Positions 32,083 through 42,157 of a stretch of DNA of 64,000 bases are shown here, piece after piece. Source of the DNA: Listeria ivanovii subsp. londoniensis (lineage in GTDB: Bacteria > Bacillota > Bacilli > Lactobacillales > Listeriaceae); contig NZ_CP009576.1 of assembly GCF_000763495.1 (NCBI RefSeq), positions 2,895,001 through 2,959,000 on the forward strand, read 5' to 3'. How positions within the stretch are numbered: the stretch's first letter is position 1; each line of letters opens with the position of its first letter. Both the position numbers and the translations under genes were made by a program. Below the pieces are notes generated by a model, which worked only from the letters and a program-made list of their open reading frames with translations, was not told where the DNA came from and did not search any database.

Positions 32083-34769
32083 TGCTCGTCTCCTCCATCT
32101 AATGGCAAAGTAAACCAGAATGTCGCTCCGCCAAGTTCGTTATTTTTCGCTTCAATGGTTCCATCATGTGCACGAATAATCGACATACAGATGGATAAAC
32201 CAAGTCCAAGCCCGCGCGACATATCAGAGCGCTCTCTAGCCTCTACTGCAAACGTATCAAATAAATCAGCCATACGATTTTCTGGGATACCAGTTCCGTT
32301 ATCGCGAACGCTAAATATCGCACTGTTTTCCGTTTTCGTTACATCTACCCAAACTTCTGCGTCCGCACCTGCGTGACGAAGCGCATTTTCCATTAAATTA
32401 ATTAAAACTTGTTCGATAAGTGTTCCGTCCATTGGAACCATAAGCAAATCGCGCGGAACTTGTACATGAATAATTCGATCTGTAAAACGCTTTTTAATTC
32501 GACCTACTGCTTCTCCCACAATTTCTTCCACGGCTTCTGGTTCTCGTTCCAAGCTCACTAAACCTTCGCTAATTCGCGTAACAGAAAGCAAGTTTTCCAC
32601 CATTCGAATTAGCCAACCCGAATCATCTTTAATACCTTTAATTAAATCATGTTGGGTCGCTTTATCTAGTTCGGTTTCTTTCTCAAGAAGTGCTGAACTT
32701 GCGCCAATGATTCCAGTAAGTGGCGTTCTTAAGTCGTGTGAAATAGCTCGAAGCAAGTTACTACGCATTTTTTCTTTTGCTGATTCGATGACGATTTGAC
32801 GTTGTTCTTCTGATAAATATTGCCGCTCTAATGCGAGGGCGACTTGCGAGCTAATCATCCGCAAGAACATCCGATTATCTTGAGTGAGCGGGCCATCCTC
32901 TGCTGAACATGAAACACCAATCACGCCAAGCACTTTCCCTTGCGACATCACTGGCATATAATAACCAAATGCACCCATTAATGTGTCTGTTCCTGCCCCA
33001 GCTCTTTTTTTATTTTTAAAAACCCAATGCGCCACAGCTTCTTCATCTGGGTTCAAAAGCGCGCTTGCATCTTCCTTACCTTCTGCTTGGACAAAAATCC
33101 CTTTGCTACTTTTAGCTGGATCTGTAGAATAAAAAATAACAGAGCGCTGAAATAAATGCAAAATATATTCATTTGTTAAGTCGATAATTCCTTTTAAATT
33201 TCGAGTTATTAATAAACGCTTATTGATTTCGTATAGTACTTCTGTCCGGCGTTCGCGCTCAACAGCTAGGCTGGCCTGCGTTTTGATTCGAACGGTAAGC
33301 GCACTTGTAATTAACGCAACAAGCAACATAATACCGAATGTCACCGGATAACCGGCTTGAATCGTATTAAAAGTATATAGTGGCGATGTAAAAAAGAAAT
33401 TAAATAACATAACACCAATAATCGAACCCAAAACCCCATATACATAACCACTTGTTACTCTGGAAATGATTAATACAGATAAAATATACACCATAATAAC
33501 ATTTTGATCACCAATTCCAAATTCACTAAGCCCAATACATATGGCGGTTGCTAAACAGAGCAATAGTACCATTTTAGCCATATCATGCCATGTTAAGAAA
33601 CTTTTAAAATGCATTTTCATTCGGCGCTTTTTGATTTCTGGGCTACTGGACGGGATAATATGCATATCAACATTATCCAAATGCGTAATAAGCTGGTCTT
33701 CAAAATCATCTTCAAATAAGGACCGCAGCCCCATCCGCCGACGTGATTTCCCAACAACAATATTCGTCACACCCGTCAAACGAGCATACTGGGCCACTGT
33801 TTCCGCAATATCATGTCCTGCTAGTGTAACAATTTCGGCGCCAAGTCTTTCAGCAAGTTCCATTGTTTCGCGCAAGCATTTTTTCTCTTGTTTGGACAAA
33901 TAATCCGTTTCTTCATTTTCGACATAAAGAGCTATCCATGGTGCTCGGAAAGCTTCAGCAGTGCGCGCTGTCCAGCGAATTAGTTTTGCAGAAGAAGGCG
34001 CTGAACCAATACAAACTAGCCATTTACTGCTAGCTCGCTTTTCTGGATAAACGCCGGTTTGGTCGTACTCATGGCTAATCCGGTCTGCTGCTTTTCGCAT
34101 CGCAATTTCACGTAACAATTTCAAATTTTCTCTTGTAAAAAAGTTCTGCATTGCTGTTTTTGCGCGTTCTGGCCGGTAAATTTTCCCTTGTTCTAATCGT
34201 TTCAAAAGTTCATCTGGTTCAATATCAATTAGCTTGACGCGGTCTGCTTCATCAAAAACATAATCTGGAATCGTTTCCCGGACAGCGACTTTTGTAATGC
34301 CTTCCACAATGTCATTTAAACTTTCAATGTGTTGCACATTCACCGTCGTATAAACGTCAATCCCCGCTTGCAAAAGTTCTTCCACGTCTTGAAATCGTTT
34401 CTTGTTTCTTACTCCTTCTGCATTCGTGTGTGCAAGTTCATCCACTAAAATCAGTTCTGGCTTTCGTTTCAACGCTTCATCCAAGTCAAATTCTTTTAGT
34501 GAAATATTTTTATGATTGACAGATTTAGGTGGAATAATTGGGATTCCTTCGAGCATTTTTAACGTTTCTGCTCTGGCGTGTGGTTCAATATAACCTGCCA
34601 CTACATCGACGCCACTTGCAAGCTGGTCTTTCGCATCACTCAGCATTGCATACGTCTTCCCAACACCCGCAGCAAATCCAAAGTATATTTTTAATTTACC
34701 TACTTGTGGATCTGCTTCATCTTGCAAATTCACAAGTAATGCTTCTGGACTTGGACGATTCGTCTCCAT
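32079..34769 (-). CDS. kdpD: KdpD potassium/turgor sensor histidine kinase
   Basis: The protein is 896 aa. The N-terminal KdpD domain has Walker-type GFAAGVGKTYAML (about residues 30-42) and DELAHTN. A universal-stress-protein-like domain (about 250-370) follows, then four TM helices (about 400-500), a GAF-like region, HisKA with phospho-His in RAISHDLRTPLTG, and an ATPase domain with N, G1 (VRDNGTGIP) and G2 motifs. It senses K+ limitation and phosphorylates KdpE. In L. monocytogenes this family is reported to respond to c-di-AMP in relatives; that is not visible here. Confidence 0.93.
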   Translation of the reverse strand: METNRPSPEALLVNLQDEADPQVGKLKIYFGFAAGVGKTYAMLSDAKDQLASGVDVVAGYIEPHARAETLKMLEGIPIIPPKSVNHKNISLKEFDLDEALKRKPELILVDELAHTNAEGVRNKKRFQDVEELLQAGIDVYTTVNVQHIESLNDIVEGITKVAVRETIPDYVFDEADRVKLIDIEPDELLKRLEQGKIYRPERAKTAMQNFFTRENLKLLREIAMRKAADRISHEYDQTGVYPEKRASSKWLVCIGSAPSSAKLIRWTARTAEAFRAPWIALYVENEETDYLSKQEKKCLRETMELAERLGAEIVTLAGHDIAETVAQYARLTGVTNIVVGKSRRRMGLRSLFEDDFEDQLITHLDNVDMHIIPSSSPEIKKRRMKMHFKSFLTWHDMAKMVLLLCLATAICIGLSEFGIGDQNVIMVYILSVLIISRVTSGYVYGVLGSIIGVMLFNFFFTSPLYTFNTIQAGYPVTFGIMLLVALITSALTVRIKTQASLAVERERRTEVLYEINKRLLITRNLKGIIDLTNEYILHLFQRSVIFYSTDPAKSSKGIFVQAEGKEDASALLNPDEEAVAHWVFKNKKRAGAGTDTLMGAFGYYMPVMSQGKVLGVIGVSCSAEDGPLTQDNRMFLRMISSQVALALERQYLSEEQRQIVIESAKEKMRSNLLRAISHDLRTPLTGIIGASSALLEKETELDKATQHDLIKGIKDDSGWLIRMVENLLSVTRISEGLVSLEREPEAVEEIVGEAVGRIKKRFTDRIIHVQVPRDLLMVPMDGTLIEQVLINLMENALRHAGADAEVWVDVTKTENSAIFSVRDNGTGIPENRMADLFDTFAVEARERSDMSRGLGLGLSICMSIIRAHDGTIEAKNNELGGATFWFTLPLDGGDEQ

Positions 34770-34787
34770 GTTTTCGCCTCCAACTCA

Positions 34788-35345
34788 TTACATTTTCAAA
34801 TTATCTAATGCCAAATTAACTTGTAATACGTTTACAGTAGGTTCACCCCAAAATCCAAGTAATCGTTCGCTCGTATTTTCAGCGATTATATCTTTTACTA
34901 CTTTTGTAGAAATTCCGCGAACCTTGGAAATACGGTCTACTTGATAGGCTGCTGCTTCTTTTGAAATATCTGGATCAACGCCACTTGCAGATGCTGTGAC
35001 TAAATCCATCGGGATAGCTCGGTTGTTTGTTGGATCAAGCTTATGCCACCAAGCAATTCTTTTTTCAACTAGTTGCTTTTGTTCTTCGCTAGTTGGGTTT
35101 AAGTTCGTTGCAGCACCATCGCTCGCTGCTCGCCCAATCAAATATTCAGGCTTCGTAAATGTTTGACCCATTTCCTTAGAACCAACTTTTCCCTGTTTCC
35201 CTTCTATTATACTGCCATTTGCTTTGTCCTGAAAAGCTACAGCTGAAATAATTGTTACGACACCGGGATAAACAACACCACATACAAATGTTAAAATGAT
35301 AAAGCTTATTACTGCTGGCTTCCAAATTTGCATCCATTTTTTCAT
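34788..35345 (-). CDS. kdpC: KdpC subunit of the K+-transporting ATPase
   Basis: This 185-aa protein has one N-terminal TM helix (about residues 10-32) and the KdpC periplasmic-type domain with SKEMGQTFTKPEYLIGR, SASGVDPDIS and VNVLQVNLALD. It assembles with KdpA and KdpB and raises ATP affinity. It starts 12 bases downstream of the kdpB stop. Confidence 0.93.
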   Translation of the reverse strand: MKKWMQIWKPAVISFIILTFVCGVVYPGVVTIISAVAFQDKANGSIIEGKQGKVGSKEMGQTFTKPEYLIGRAASDGAATNLNPTSEEQKQLVEKRIAWWHKLDPTNNRAIPMDLVTASASGVDPDISKEAAAYQVDRISKVRGISTKVVKDIIAENTSERLLGFWGEPTVNVLQVNLALDNLKM

Positions 35346-35357
35346 GATTTTTTCCCC

Positions 35358-37403
35358 CTATACGATTCCTAAAACAGTTAATAACATATCAATCAATTTA
35401 ATCGCAATAAACGGTGCAATCAATCCACCCAAGCCGTAAATCAACATATTACGACTAAGTAACTTTCCAGCTGACATTTCCCGGTACTTAACCCCTTTTA
35501 AAGATAGTGGGATTAAAGCGATGATAATGACGGCATTGTAGATAATCGCTGATAAAATTGCGCTTGTTGGACTAGTTAGCCCCATTAAATTTAGCGCCGC
35601 AAGTTCTGGGAATATCCCATAAAAAAGCACTGGAATAATCGCAAAATATTTAGCTAAATCATTGGCCACACTAAAAGTAGTTAGCGCACCTCGCGTCATT
35701 AACAGCTGTTTACCAATTCGAACGATATCAATTAATTTTGTTGGGCTAGAATCAAGGTCAACCATGTTCCCTGCTTCTTTTGCAGCTTGTGTCCCGGTAT
35801 TCATTGCCACAGCTACATCTGCTTGTGCGAGTGCCGGCGCATCATTAGTTCCATCACCAGTCATCGCAACTAAATGTCCCTCTTGTTGATATTTACGAAT
35901 CAACTCTAGTTTCGCTTCCGGAGTGGCTTCTGCGAGAAAGTCATCTACTCCGGCTTCTGCTGCGATGGCTGCGGCGGTCATTGGATTATCACCGGTAATC
36001 ATGATTGTTTTTATACCCATTTTTCTTAAATCAAGGAAACGTTCTTTCACACCATTTTTCACAATATCTTTTAAATAAATAACGCCAAGTACTTTGTTAT
36101 TTCGTGCTACAACAAGTGGAGTTCCACCAGCATTAGCGACTTTATTAACTATCGCATCACATTCTTTGGGATACGTTCCACCATTTTTCGTTACATACGT
36201 CCGAACCGCATCTGCGGCACCTTTTCGAATCGTATTTTCTTGATAATTGATTCCGCTCATTCGTGTTGTTGCTGTGAATGGAACGAATTCCGCATGCATT
36301 TCAGCAAAATCTCGGCCGCGGATATCAAATCGTTCTTTCGCTAGTACAACTATGCTCCGGCCTTCCGCAGTTTCATCGGCAATAGAAGAAAGTTGAGCCG
36401 CATCTGCTAGTTCTTTCTCTGTAACCCCATCTACTGGCAGAAATTCACTGGCTTTCCGATTCCCAAGCGTGATTGTCCCTGTTTTATCTAACAACAGTAC
36501 ATCGACATCTCCCGCCGCTTCAATTGCCCGACCACTCATCGCTAAGACATTTGCCTGGTTTAAACGACTCATCCCAGCAATTCCAATAGAAGAAAGTAAC
36601 GCACCAATTGTTGTAGGCGCCAAACAAACGAGCAAAGCAATCACATTTGTAATCGAAATCGCTGACCCAGATCCAGCTTGTTTACTCGCAAAATCCGTAA
36701 ATGGCAAAAGTGTTGCTGAAACCGCTAGAAAAATAATCGACAGTGTCACTAATAAAATCTGTAACGCAATTTCATTTGGTGTTTTCTTTCGTGAAGCACC
36801 TTCGACCATCGCAATCATTTTATCTAAGAAACTTTCCCCAGAAACAGCTGTTACTTCAATAACAAGCCAATCTGAAACAAGAGTTGTCCCGCCTGTCACA
36901 GCACTTCTATCTCCGCCAGACTCGCGAATTACTGGCGCTGATTCCCCGGTTATCGCACTTTCATCAACCGAAGCAGCTCCTTCAATAACTTCCCCGTCCA
37001 TCGGTATTTGCTCATTCGCTAGCACGTAAACAATATCGCCTTTTTTTAAATCATTAGACGCTACTTCAATAACGTCCGATTTGTCACTTACGGTCTTCAA
37101 TTTCCGAGCAAGGACATCTTTTCGAGCTAGCTTCAAACTATCCGCCTGTGCGCGACCGCGTCCTTCCGCAATCGCCTCTGCAAAATTCGCAAATAACACA
37201 GTAAACCATAAAATTAGCGCAATTGCGAGTGTATAACCCGCTTTTTCATCTGAAATCCCCCAAAAGCCAAGAAAATAAAGCCCTGTCGCCAAAATTGCAC
37301 CCACGTAAACGAGTAACATCACTGGATTTTTCACTTGTAGCTTTGGAGACAATTTTTTCGTTGACTGAATTAGCGCATCTTTCCAAATACCTTTTTCCAT
37401 CAT
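35358..37403 (-). CDS. kdpB: KdpB, catalytic P-type ATPase subunit
   Basis: The 681-aa protein has TGESAPV in the actuator domain, the phosphorylation motif [24 protein letters not shown] and [16 protein letters not shown] in the hinge region, and about seven TM helices. I chose the ATG at 37403 (MMEKGIW), spaced suitably from GAGGTGA; an ATG two codons earlier is too close to it. It hydrolyses ATP to drive K+ uptake through KdpA. Confidence 0.93.
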   Translation of the reverse strand: MMEKGIWKDALIQSTKKLSPKLQVKNPVMLLVYVGAILATGLYFLGFWGISDEKAGYTLAIALILWFTVLFANFAEAIAEGRGRAQADSLKLARKDVLARKLKTVSDKSDVIEVASNDLKKGDIVYVLANEQIPMDGEVIEGAASVDESAITGESAPVIRESGGDRSAVTGGTTLVSDWLVIEVTAVSGESFLDKMIAMVEGASRKKTPNEIALQILLVTLSIIFLAVSATLLPFTDFASKQAGSGSAISITNVIALLVCLAPTTIGALLSSIGIAGMSRLNQANVLAMSGRAIEAAGDVDVLLLDKTGTITLGNRKASEFLPVDGVTEKELADAAQLSSIADETAEGRSIVVLAKERFDIRGRDFAEMHAEFVPFTATTRMSGINYQENTIRKGAADAVRTYVTKNGGTYPKECDAIVNKVANAGGTPLVVARNNKVLGVIYLKDIVKNGVKERFLDLRKMGIKTIMITGDNPMTAAAIAAEAGVDDFLAEATPEAKLELIRKYQQEGHLVAMTGDGTNDAPALAQADVAVAMNTGTQAAKEAGNMVDLDSSPTKLIDIVRIGKQLLMTRGALTTFSVANDLAKYFAIIPVLFYGIFPELAALNLMGLTSPTSAILSAIIYNAVIIIALIPLSLKGVKYREMSAGKLLSRNMLIYGLGGLIAPFIAIKLIDMLLTVLGIV

Positions 37404-37414
37404 TTCCATTCACC

Positions 37415-39100
37415 TCATTTGAAAGTTGTAAAGAAGTCTGCAATCGGTCCAAGCGCAAGTGCTGGCAAGAAACTAAGCGCACCCACTAAGACCACCACGC
37501 CAATTAGCAGCCCAATAAACATGCCATTTTTTGTTGATAACGTTCCACTACTTGCTGCAACCGGACTTTTACCCGCCATATTTTGCGCCAAGTAAAGCGC
37601 CGCAATAAGCGGAATAAATCGAGCGAATAACATCATTGCTCCACCAACTATATTCGTAAACATCGTATCCGCCATAAACCCAGCAAAAGCACTACCGTTA
37701 TTGTTTCCCATTGAGGTAAAAGCATACAAGACTTCTGAAAAACCGTGCGCGCCACTTGCCGAAACCGAAGCCTGCACACTAGGCATCATCACCGCAACCG
37801 CCGTACCAAACAAAGTTAAAAGCGGTGGAACTAAAATAAGCAAACAAACCATTTTCATATCATATGGCTCAATTTTTTTGCCTAGGTATTCCGGCGTCCG
37901 CCCAACTAAAAGCCCAGCGATAAATACCGTCAAAATAATAAAACCAATCATTCCATAAAGCCCACTACCAACTCCACCAAAAATAACTTCACCGAGCTGC
38001 ATAAAGAACATCGGGACTAATCCTCCGAGTGGCGTCAGACTGTCATGCATTGCATTGACCGCTCCATTGGAAGCTGCTGTAGTTGAAGCAGCAAATAAAC
38101 TTGATCCGCCAACTCCAAATCGTACTTCTTTTCCTTCCATGCTTCCAGAAGACATAACTCCCGAATAACTAGGACCCGCAAATTGTTCTGAAATAGTAAT
38201 CGCAACCAATCCAACAACAAAAACAATCATCATTGCTGTCATAATTGCACGTCCTTGCTTGCTATCTTTCACCGCACGCCCAAACATAACAACCAGCGCC
38301 ACAGGGATTAACAAAATTGCGAGCATTTCTAATAAATTAGTAAAACTAGATGGATTTTCGAACGGAAAAGCTGAATTAGCTCCGAAAAAGCCACCACCAT
38401 TCGTTCCTAGCTGTTTAATCGCAATTTGACTGGCAGCTGGTCCAAGTGGAATCAACTGTTTCGCTCCATTTTCAACCGTTTCCACTACCGAGTAATCAGC
38501 GAACGATTGCACGACTCCTTGTGATACTAAAAGAATAGCCAAAACAAGCGAAAGAGGTAGTAATATATATAGTGTCACTCTAAATAAGTCTTGCCAAAAA
38601 TTGCCAATTGTTTTCTCTTTCTTCCATATAAAGCCCCGAATTACCGCAAATAAAACAGCAATTCCTGTTGCAGCTGAAACAAAATTCTGCACAGTTAAGC
38701 CAATTGACTGAGAAAAATAGGACAAAGCTGCCTCTCCAGAGTATGCTTGCCAGTTCGTATTAGAAACAAAACTCGCAGCCGTATTAAAAGCAAGGCTAAA
38801 ACTAAGCCCATCCATTTTTTCCGGATTTAGAGGTAAAAACCCTTGTAACATCAAAACTGCCATCAAAAACAAAAAGCTAGTAGCACTAAAAGCAACTACA
38901 GAAACGGCGTACCGCTTTGCCGACATTCCCGTGCCACTTACTCCCATTAAACGATAAGTAAATCGTTCTACTGGTTCTAATATTTTCGATAAAAATACTT
39001 TCTCACCAATCATTACCTTATACATGTAGATTCCAAGTGGCACTGCTAAAGCTAACAATAATAGAAGAAAAAATACATCTTGCATCAATATATACTTCAT
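37415..39100 (-). CDS. kdpA: KdpA, K+-binding and translocating subunit
   Basis: This 561-aa membrane protein has about ten TM segments and four selectivity-filter-like loops, including [30 protein letters not shown] and [10 protein letters not shown]. It forms the potassium pathway of the high-affinity Kdp system. The ATG overlaps the stop codon of the small kdpF gene (ATGA), showing translational coupling. Confidence 0.94.
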   Translation of the reverse strand: MKYILMQDVFFLLLLLALAVPLGIYMYKVMIGEKVFLSKILEPVERFTYRLMGVSGTGMSAKRYAVSVVAFSATSFLFLMAVLMLQGFLPLNPEKMDGLSFSLAFNTAASFVSNTNWQAYSGEAALSYFSQSIGLTVQNFVSAATGIAVLFAVIRGFIWKKEKTIGNFWQDLFRVTLYILLPLSLVLAILLVSQGVVQSFADYSVVETVENGAKQLIPLGPAASQIAIKQLGTNGGGFFGANSAFPFENPSSFTNLLEMLAILLIPVALVVMFGRAVKDSKQGRAIMTAMMIVFVVGLVAITISEQFAGPSYSGVMSSGSMEGKEVRFGVGGSSLFAASTTAASNGAVNAMHDSLTPLGGLVPMFFMQLGEVIFGGVGSGLYGMIGFIILTVFIAGLLVGRTPEYLGKKIEPYDMKMVCLLILVPPLLTLFGTAVAVMMPSVQASVSASGAHGFSEVLYAFTSMGNNNGSAFAGFMADTMFTNIVGGAMMLFARFIPLIAALYLAQNMAGKSPVAASSGTLSTKNGMFIGLLIGVVVLVGALSFLPALALGPIADFFTTFK

Positions 39101-39186
39101 AAATCTTCACCTCGAAATAATACATAGAATAAATATACCAACAAACTTAAACCAATTATTCCAGCAATAACTAGAACAACACCCAT
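39097..39186 (-). CDS. kdpF: KdpF, 29-aa stabilising membrane peptide
   Basis: The frame begins [20 protein letters not shown] and ends FRGEDL: one hydrophobic helix, as in KdpF of other bacteria. It occupies the kdpF position, first in kdpFABC, with GGAGGGGTGAACGGAA as ribosome binding site and a four-base overlap with the kdpA start. It is easily missed because of its size. Upstream (39187-39296) is a leader region; the kdp promoter is not clear by eye. Confidence 0.85.
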   Translation of the reverse strand: MGVVLVIAGIIGLSLLVYLFYVLFRGEDL

Positions 39187-39296
39187 TTCCGTTCACCCCT
39201 CCACAGTACTCTTTACACCTTAATCCTAACAACAATCGTATAAAGACAGTGTTAAGAATGTCACCCCCTACATAAAGATTCCGTTAATAAGCTCAC

Positions 39297-39315
39297 GTGT
39301 GTAAATTTTACACAC
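39297..39315 (+). promoter_or_regulatory. Upstream activator palindrome for the sigma-54 PTS promoter
   Basis: GTGTGTAAATTTTACACAC is a perfect 19-bp palindrome about 60 bp upstream of the -24 element, with a further half-site TGTGTAA at about 39329. Position and symmetry fit a binding site for a LevR/ManR-type sigma-54 activator, encoded elsewhere. Confidence 0.65.
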
Positions 39316-39376
39316 ATTAAAATTCAATGTGTAAGTAAAAATGCCAATGAAAACCCTTTTATAGCCGCATTTAAAG

Positions 39377-39395
39377 TTGGCACGGTACTTGCATA
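39377..39395 (+). promoter_or_regulatory. Sigma-54 (RpoN) promoter of the PTS operon
   Basis: TTGGCAC-GGTAC-TTGCATA matches the -24/-12 consensus TGGCAC-N5-TTGC exactly. Several Listeria sugar PTS operons are RpoN-dependent. It lies 44 bp before the IIB start codon. Confidence 0.88.
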
Positions 39396-39438
39396 TATAC
39401 TAAGTGTTAAGAGAATTATTCAGAGGAGGAATTTAATC

Positions 39439-39744
39439 ATGAAAACAATTATGCTAGTATGTTCAGCAGGTATGTCTACCAGCTTATTAGTTACCAAAAT
39501 GGAAAAAGCAGCAGAAGCTCAAGGTTTAGAAGCAAAAATCTTTGCCGTTGCTGAAGCTGAAGCATCCAACCATTTAGACGAAATCGATGTGTTACTACTT
39601 GGACCTCAAGTACGTTTCTTAGAAGGAAACATGAAGAAAAAATTAGAGCCAAAAGGTATTCCGCTAGCTGTTATTAACAGTGTTGACTACGGAATGATGA
39701 AAGGCGACAAAGTTTTAGAACAAGCATTAGATTTAATGAAGTAA
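39439..39744 (+). CDS. PTS lactose/cellobiose-family IIB component
   Basis: This 101-aa protein begins MKTIMLVCSAGMSTSLLVTK, with the phosphorylated cysteine in VCSAGMSTS. It transfers phosphate from IIA to the sugar carried by IIC. It is the first gene of the sigma-54-controlled operon IIB-IIC-IIA (lmo2683-type order). GAGGAGGAATTTAATC precedes the ATG. Cellobiose, chitobiose or lichenan oligosaccharides are the likely substrates for the family. Confidence 0.9.
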   Translation: MKTIMLVCSAGMSTSLLVTKMEKAAEAQGLEAKIFAVAEAEASNHLDEIDVLLLGPQVRFLEGNMKKKLEPKGIPLAVINSVDYGMMKGDKVLEQALDLMK

Positions 39745-39782
39745 AAAGAGGGTAATTACAGCTAGCTAGCTGAAAATTATAA

Positions 39783-39866
39783 AAATTTGGAAGAGGTATA
39801 GTAATAACACGGAGATTTAGAAATTATGCATACGTCTTAAACCGGTCTATTACTCTATCCTCAAAA
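39783..39866 (+). other. Structured spacer between IIB and IIC
   Basis: The 136-bp gap between IIB and IIC contains long imperfect arms, GAGGTATAGTAATA and TATTACTCTATCCTC, which can fold into a stem. There is no T run, so it is unlikely to be a terminator. It may protect the IIB message or set the ratio of IIB to IIC. Confidence 0.45.
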
Positions 39867-39880
39867 AAGGAGAATAAAAA

Positions 39881-41188
39881 ATGAATGGTTTTATCGCATT
39901 TATGGAGAAATATTTCATTCCCTACGCAGCCAAAATTGGTGGGCAACGTCATTTAGTAGCAATTCGTGATGGTTTTATCACAACTATGCCTCTAATGATT
40001 CTGGGATCTTTCGCCGTTTTAATTAACAACTTCCCAATTCCTGCATACCAAAAGTTCATGAATAACTTATTTGGTGAAGGAACTTGGCAAGCATTTGGCG
40101 GAAACGTTTGGAACGGTACTTTTGCTATCTTAGCATTACTTATCGCTTTCACTGTAGCTTACAACTTAGCGAAATCATACGACAAAGATGCTTTATCTTC
40201 TGGTGTTGTATCTGTTGCTTCTTTCTTCACTATTGGCGCAATTGCTCCAGGTGCAGACGGTGTAGCTAACACTGGTGGATTAGGATCAACTGGTCTTTTC
40301 TTAGCATTAATTATTGCACTTGTTTCTACTGAAATTTTCACTCGTTTGAGTGGCAGCCCGAAACTAATTATCAACATGCCTGACGGTGTTCCACCAGCAG
40401 TTTCTCGTTCATTCGCAGCTTTATTTCCTGCAATGATTACTGTATCTATCTTTGGTCTTATCACTGCGTTCTTCCAAGCAGCAGGTGTAACTAACCTAGT
40501 TATTTCTTTCTACGAATTAGTACAAGAACCGTTCATGGGTCTTGCGAACTCCTTGCCAGCAGCACTTTTATTGGCATTCATTTCCGCATTCCTTTGGTTC
40601 TTCGGTTTGCATGGTGCGAACATTATCGACCCATTCATGCAAACAATTAACGTTCCAGCTATCGAAGCTAACGTAAAAGCATTAGAAGCAGGAAAAGAAT
40701 TACCTTACATCGTTAACAAACCTTTCTTTGACTCTTTCGTCAACTTAGGCGGAACTGGGGCAACTATCGGTTTAATCATTGCTATCTTTATCGTAGCTCG
40801 TAAACATAAAGCGTACATGACAGTTTCTAAATTGTCTGCAGCGCCAGGTCTTTTCAACATTAACGAGCCAATGATGTTTGGTCTTCCAATCGTCTTGAAT
40901 CCAATTATGTTCATTCCGTACATCTTGGCACCACTTGTACTTGTAACTGTCGCTTATATTGCAACAGCTATTGGTTGGGTCCCAGCTTGTACAATCGTAA
41001 CTCCTTGGACTACACCACCAATTATCGGTGGAGCACTTGCAACACAAAGTATCGCTGGTGGCGTACTTGCAGCTGTAAACTTAGGATTATCTATTCTAAT
41101 CTTCCTTCCATTCGCGAAAATTGCTCAAATCCAAGAGCTACGTCGTGAAAAAGAAGCGCTTGCTGCTGGTGGCGTTACTGCAGAATAA
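39881..41188 (+). CDS. PTS lactose/cellobiose-family IIC permease
   Basis: This 435-aa membrane protein has about ten hydrophobic segments and the IIC signatures GGQRHLVAIRDGF near the N-terminus, FWFFGLHGANI (about residue 245) and NINEPMMFGLPIVLNP (about 325). It transports and phosphorylates a beta-glucoside disaccharide with IIB and IIA of the same operon. AAAGGAG precedes the ATG. Confidence 0.92.
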   Translation: MNGFIAFMEKYFIPYAAKIGGQRHLVAIRDGFITTMPLMILGSFAVLINNFPIPAYQKFMNNLFGEGTWQAFGGNVWNGTFAILALLIAFTVAYNLAKSYDKDALSSGVVSVASFFTIGAIAPGADGVANTGGLGSTGLFLALIIALVSTEIFTRLSGSPKLIINMPDGVPPAVSRSFAALFPAMITVSIFGLITAFFQAAGVTNLVISFYELVQEPFMGLANSLPAALLLAFISAFLWFFGLHGANIIDPFMQTINVPAIEANVKALEAGKELPYIVNKPFFDSFVNLGGTGATIGLIIAIFIVARKHKAYMTVSKLSAAPGLFNINEPMMFGLPIVLNPIMFIPYILAPLVLVTVAYIATAIGWVPACTIVTPWTTPPIIGGALATQSIAGGVLAAVNLGLSILIFLPFAKIAQIQELRREKEALAAGGVTAE

Positions 41189-41224
41189 TTTTTAAAAACC
41201 AAATCTTTAAGGATGTGTTTACAG

Positions 41225-41527
41225 ATGGATTTAGAACAAACAATTATGAGCTTGATCGTGTTCGGTGGTAATGCTAAAAGTGACGCTATGTTAGCAATTG
41301 ATTCCGCTAAAAAAGGCGATTTTGCCCAAGCAGACGAACAAATCACGCAAGCTGAACAAGCACTACTTGAAGCGCATCATTCTCAAACAAAACTTATACA
41401 AGGTGAAGCACGTGGCGAAAAAACAGAAGTATCCCTTCTACTCGTTCACGCACAAGATCACTTAATGAATGCCATTACTTTCAAAGATTTAGCGAAAGAA
41501 ATTGTTGACCTGTATAAGAATAAATAA
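41225..41527 (+). CDS. PTS lactose/cellobiose-family IIA component
   Basis: The 100-aa protein begins MDLEQTIMSLIVFGGNAKSD and has LLLVHAQDHLMNA, containing the phosphorylated histidine (about residue 77) of the LacF/CelC family. I chose the ATG at 41225 because an earlier one at 41213 overlaps the AAGGA ribosome binding site. The operon terminator just downstream is split by an insertion sequence. Confidence 0.9.
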   Translation: MDLEQTIMSLIVFGGNAKSDAMLAIDSAKKGDFAQADEQITQAEQALLEAHHSQTKLIQGEARGEKTEVSLLLVHAQDHLMNAITFKDLAKEIVDLYKNK

Positions 41528-41536
41528 AACCAAAAA

Positions 41537-41547
41537 GACCAGCTGTC
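41537..41547 (+). terminator. Left arm of the PTS operon terminator, split by an IS
   Basis: GACCAGCTGTC here and GACAGCTGGT followed by a long T run at 43065-43082 are the two arms of one hairpin. The IS150-like element has inserted after GTC, between arm and loop. Without the insertion the arms would be eight bases apart, directly behind the IIA stop. Confidence 0.85.
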
Positions 41548-41602
41548 TGTAGTGCGCCCCTAAAGTTAGACCAAAAAATCTAACTTTGGAGGCGTATTTT
41601 AA

Positions 41603-42157
41603 TTGGCTAAATATGATGATGGATTCAAGAGAAAAGTAGTGGAAGCTTACCAAAATAGCGAAGGTGGTTATGGCACACTCGCTCAGCGCTTTGGTATGTC
41701 AGATTTTTCTATGGTTAGGAAATGGGTGAAGATTGTAGAGAAACGGGGCTTTGAAGCATTACAAAGGCGAAGAACCAAACAACATTACACTTCCCAATTC
41801 AAGCAAAATGTCATACACTATTACTTAAATAGCGGTGACTCTTACCTGGATGTTGCCTTGCAGTATGGTTTGCCTTCAGGGGGATTAATTCAAAGTTGGC
41901 ACCAAAAATTTCTGCGAGAAGGCATCGAAGGTCTTTCACCAAAACAGAAAGGACGACCTTCGATGTCCAAGAAAAAGAAACAAATTCAGCCCAAGAAACC
42001 CATGACACGAGAACAAGCATTAGAACGAGAAAACGAATTATTACGTGCAGAACTTGCTTTTATAAAAAAGCTCCGCGCTTTAGGAATGGATGTCCCAGAA
42101 CGACTCAAGAACGAGATGCCCGAATCATCCACGAACTCCGAAGTGAGTTCCGACTAA
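41603..42157 (+). CDS. IS150-like transposase OrfA
   Basis: This 184-aa protein starts with TTG after GGAGGCGTATTTTAA and contains two helix-turn-helix units (YGTLAQRFGMSDFSMVRKWV, later SYLDVALQYGLPSGGLIQSW) and a C-terminal leucine-zipper-like segment. It binds the element's ends. The slippery AAAAAAG at 42064-42070 allows -1 frameshifting into orfB. Confidence 0.88.
   Translation: MAKYDDGFKRKVVEAYQNSEGGYGTLAQRFGMSDFSMVRKWVKIVEKRGFEALQRRRTKQHYTSQFKQNVIHYYLNSGDSYLDVALQYGLPSGGLIQSWHQKFLREGIEGLSPKQKGRPSMSKKKKQIQPKKPMTREQALERENELLRAELAFIKKLRALGMDVPERLKNEMPESSTNSEVSSD

Noticed and set aside
36469-37029. 186-aa plus-strand frame opposite kdpB
   Set aside because: Antisense shadow in a conserved, highly constrained gene; low-complexity Ser/Thr/Ala-rich translation.
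39187-39296. ydaO-type c-di-AMP riboswitch before kdpFABC
   Set aside because: The kdp leader is only about 100 bp and shows none of the conserved blocks I would expect.
41896-42063. Independent ATG start for IS150-like OrfB upstream of the slippery site
   Set aside because: The upstream part of that frame reads as basic nonsense over orfA's DNA-binding region; OrfB homology begins after the A6G site, so fusion by frameshift is more likely.
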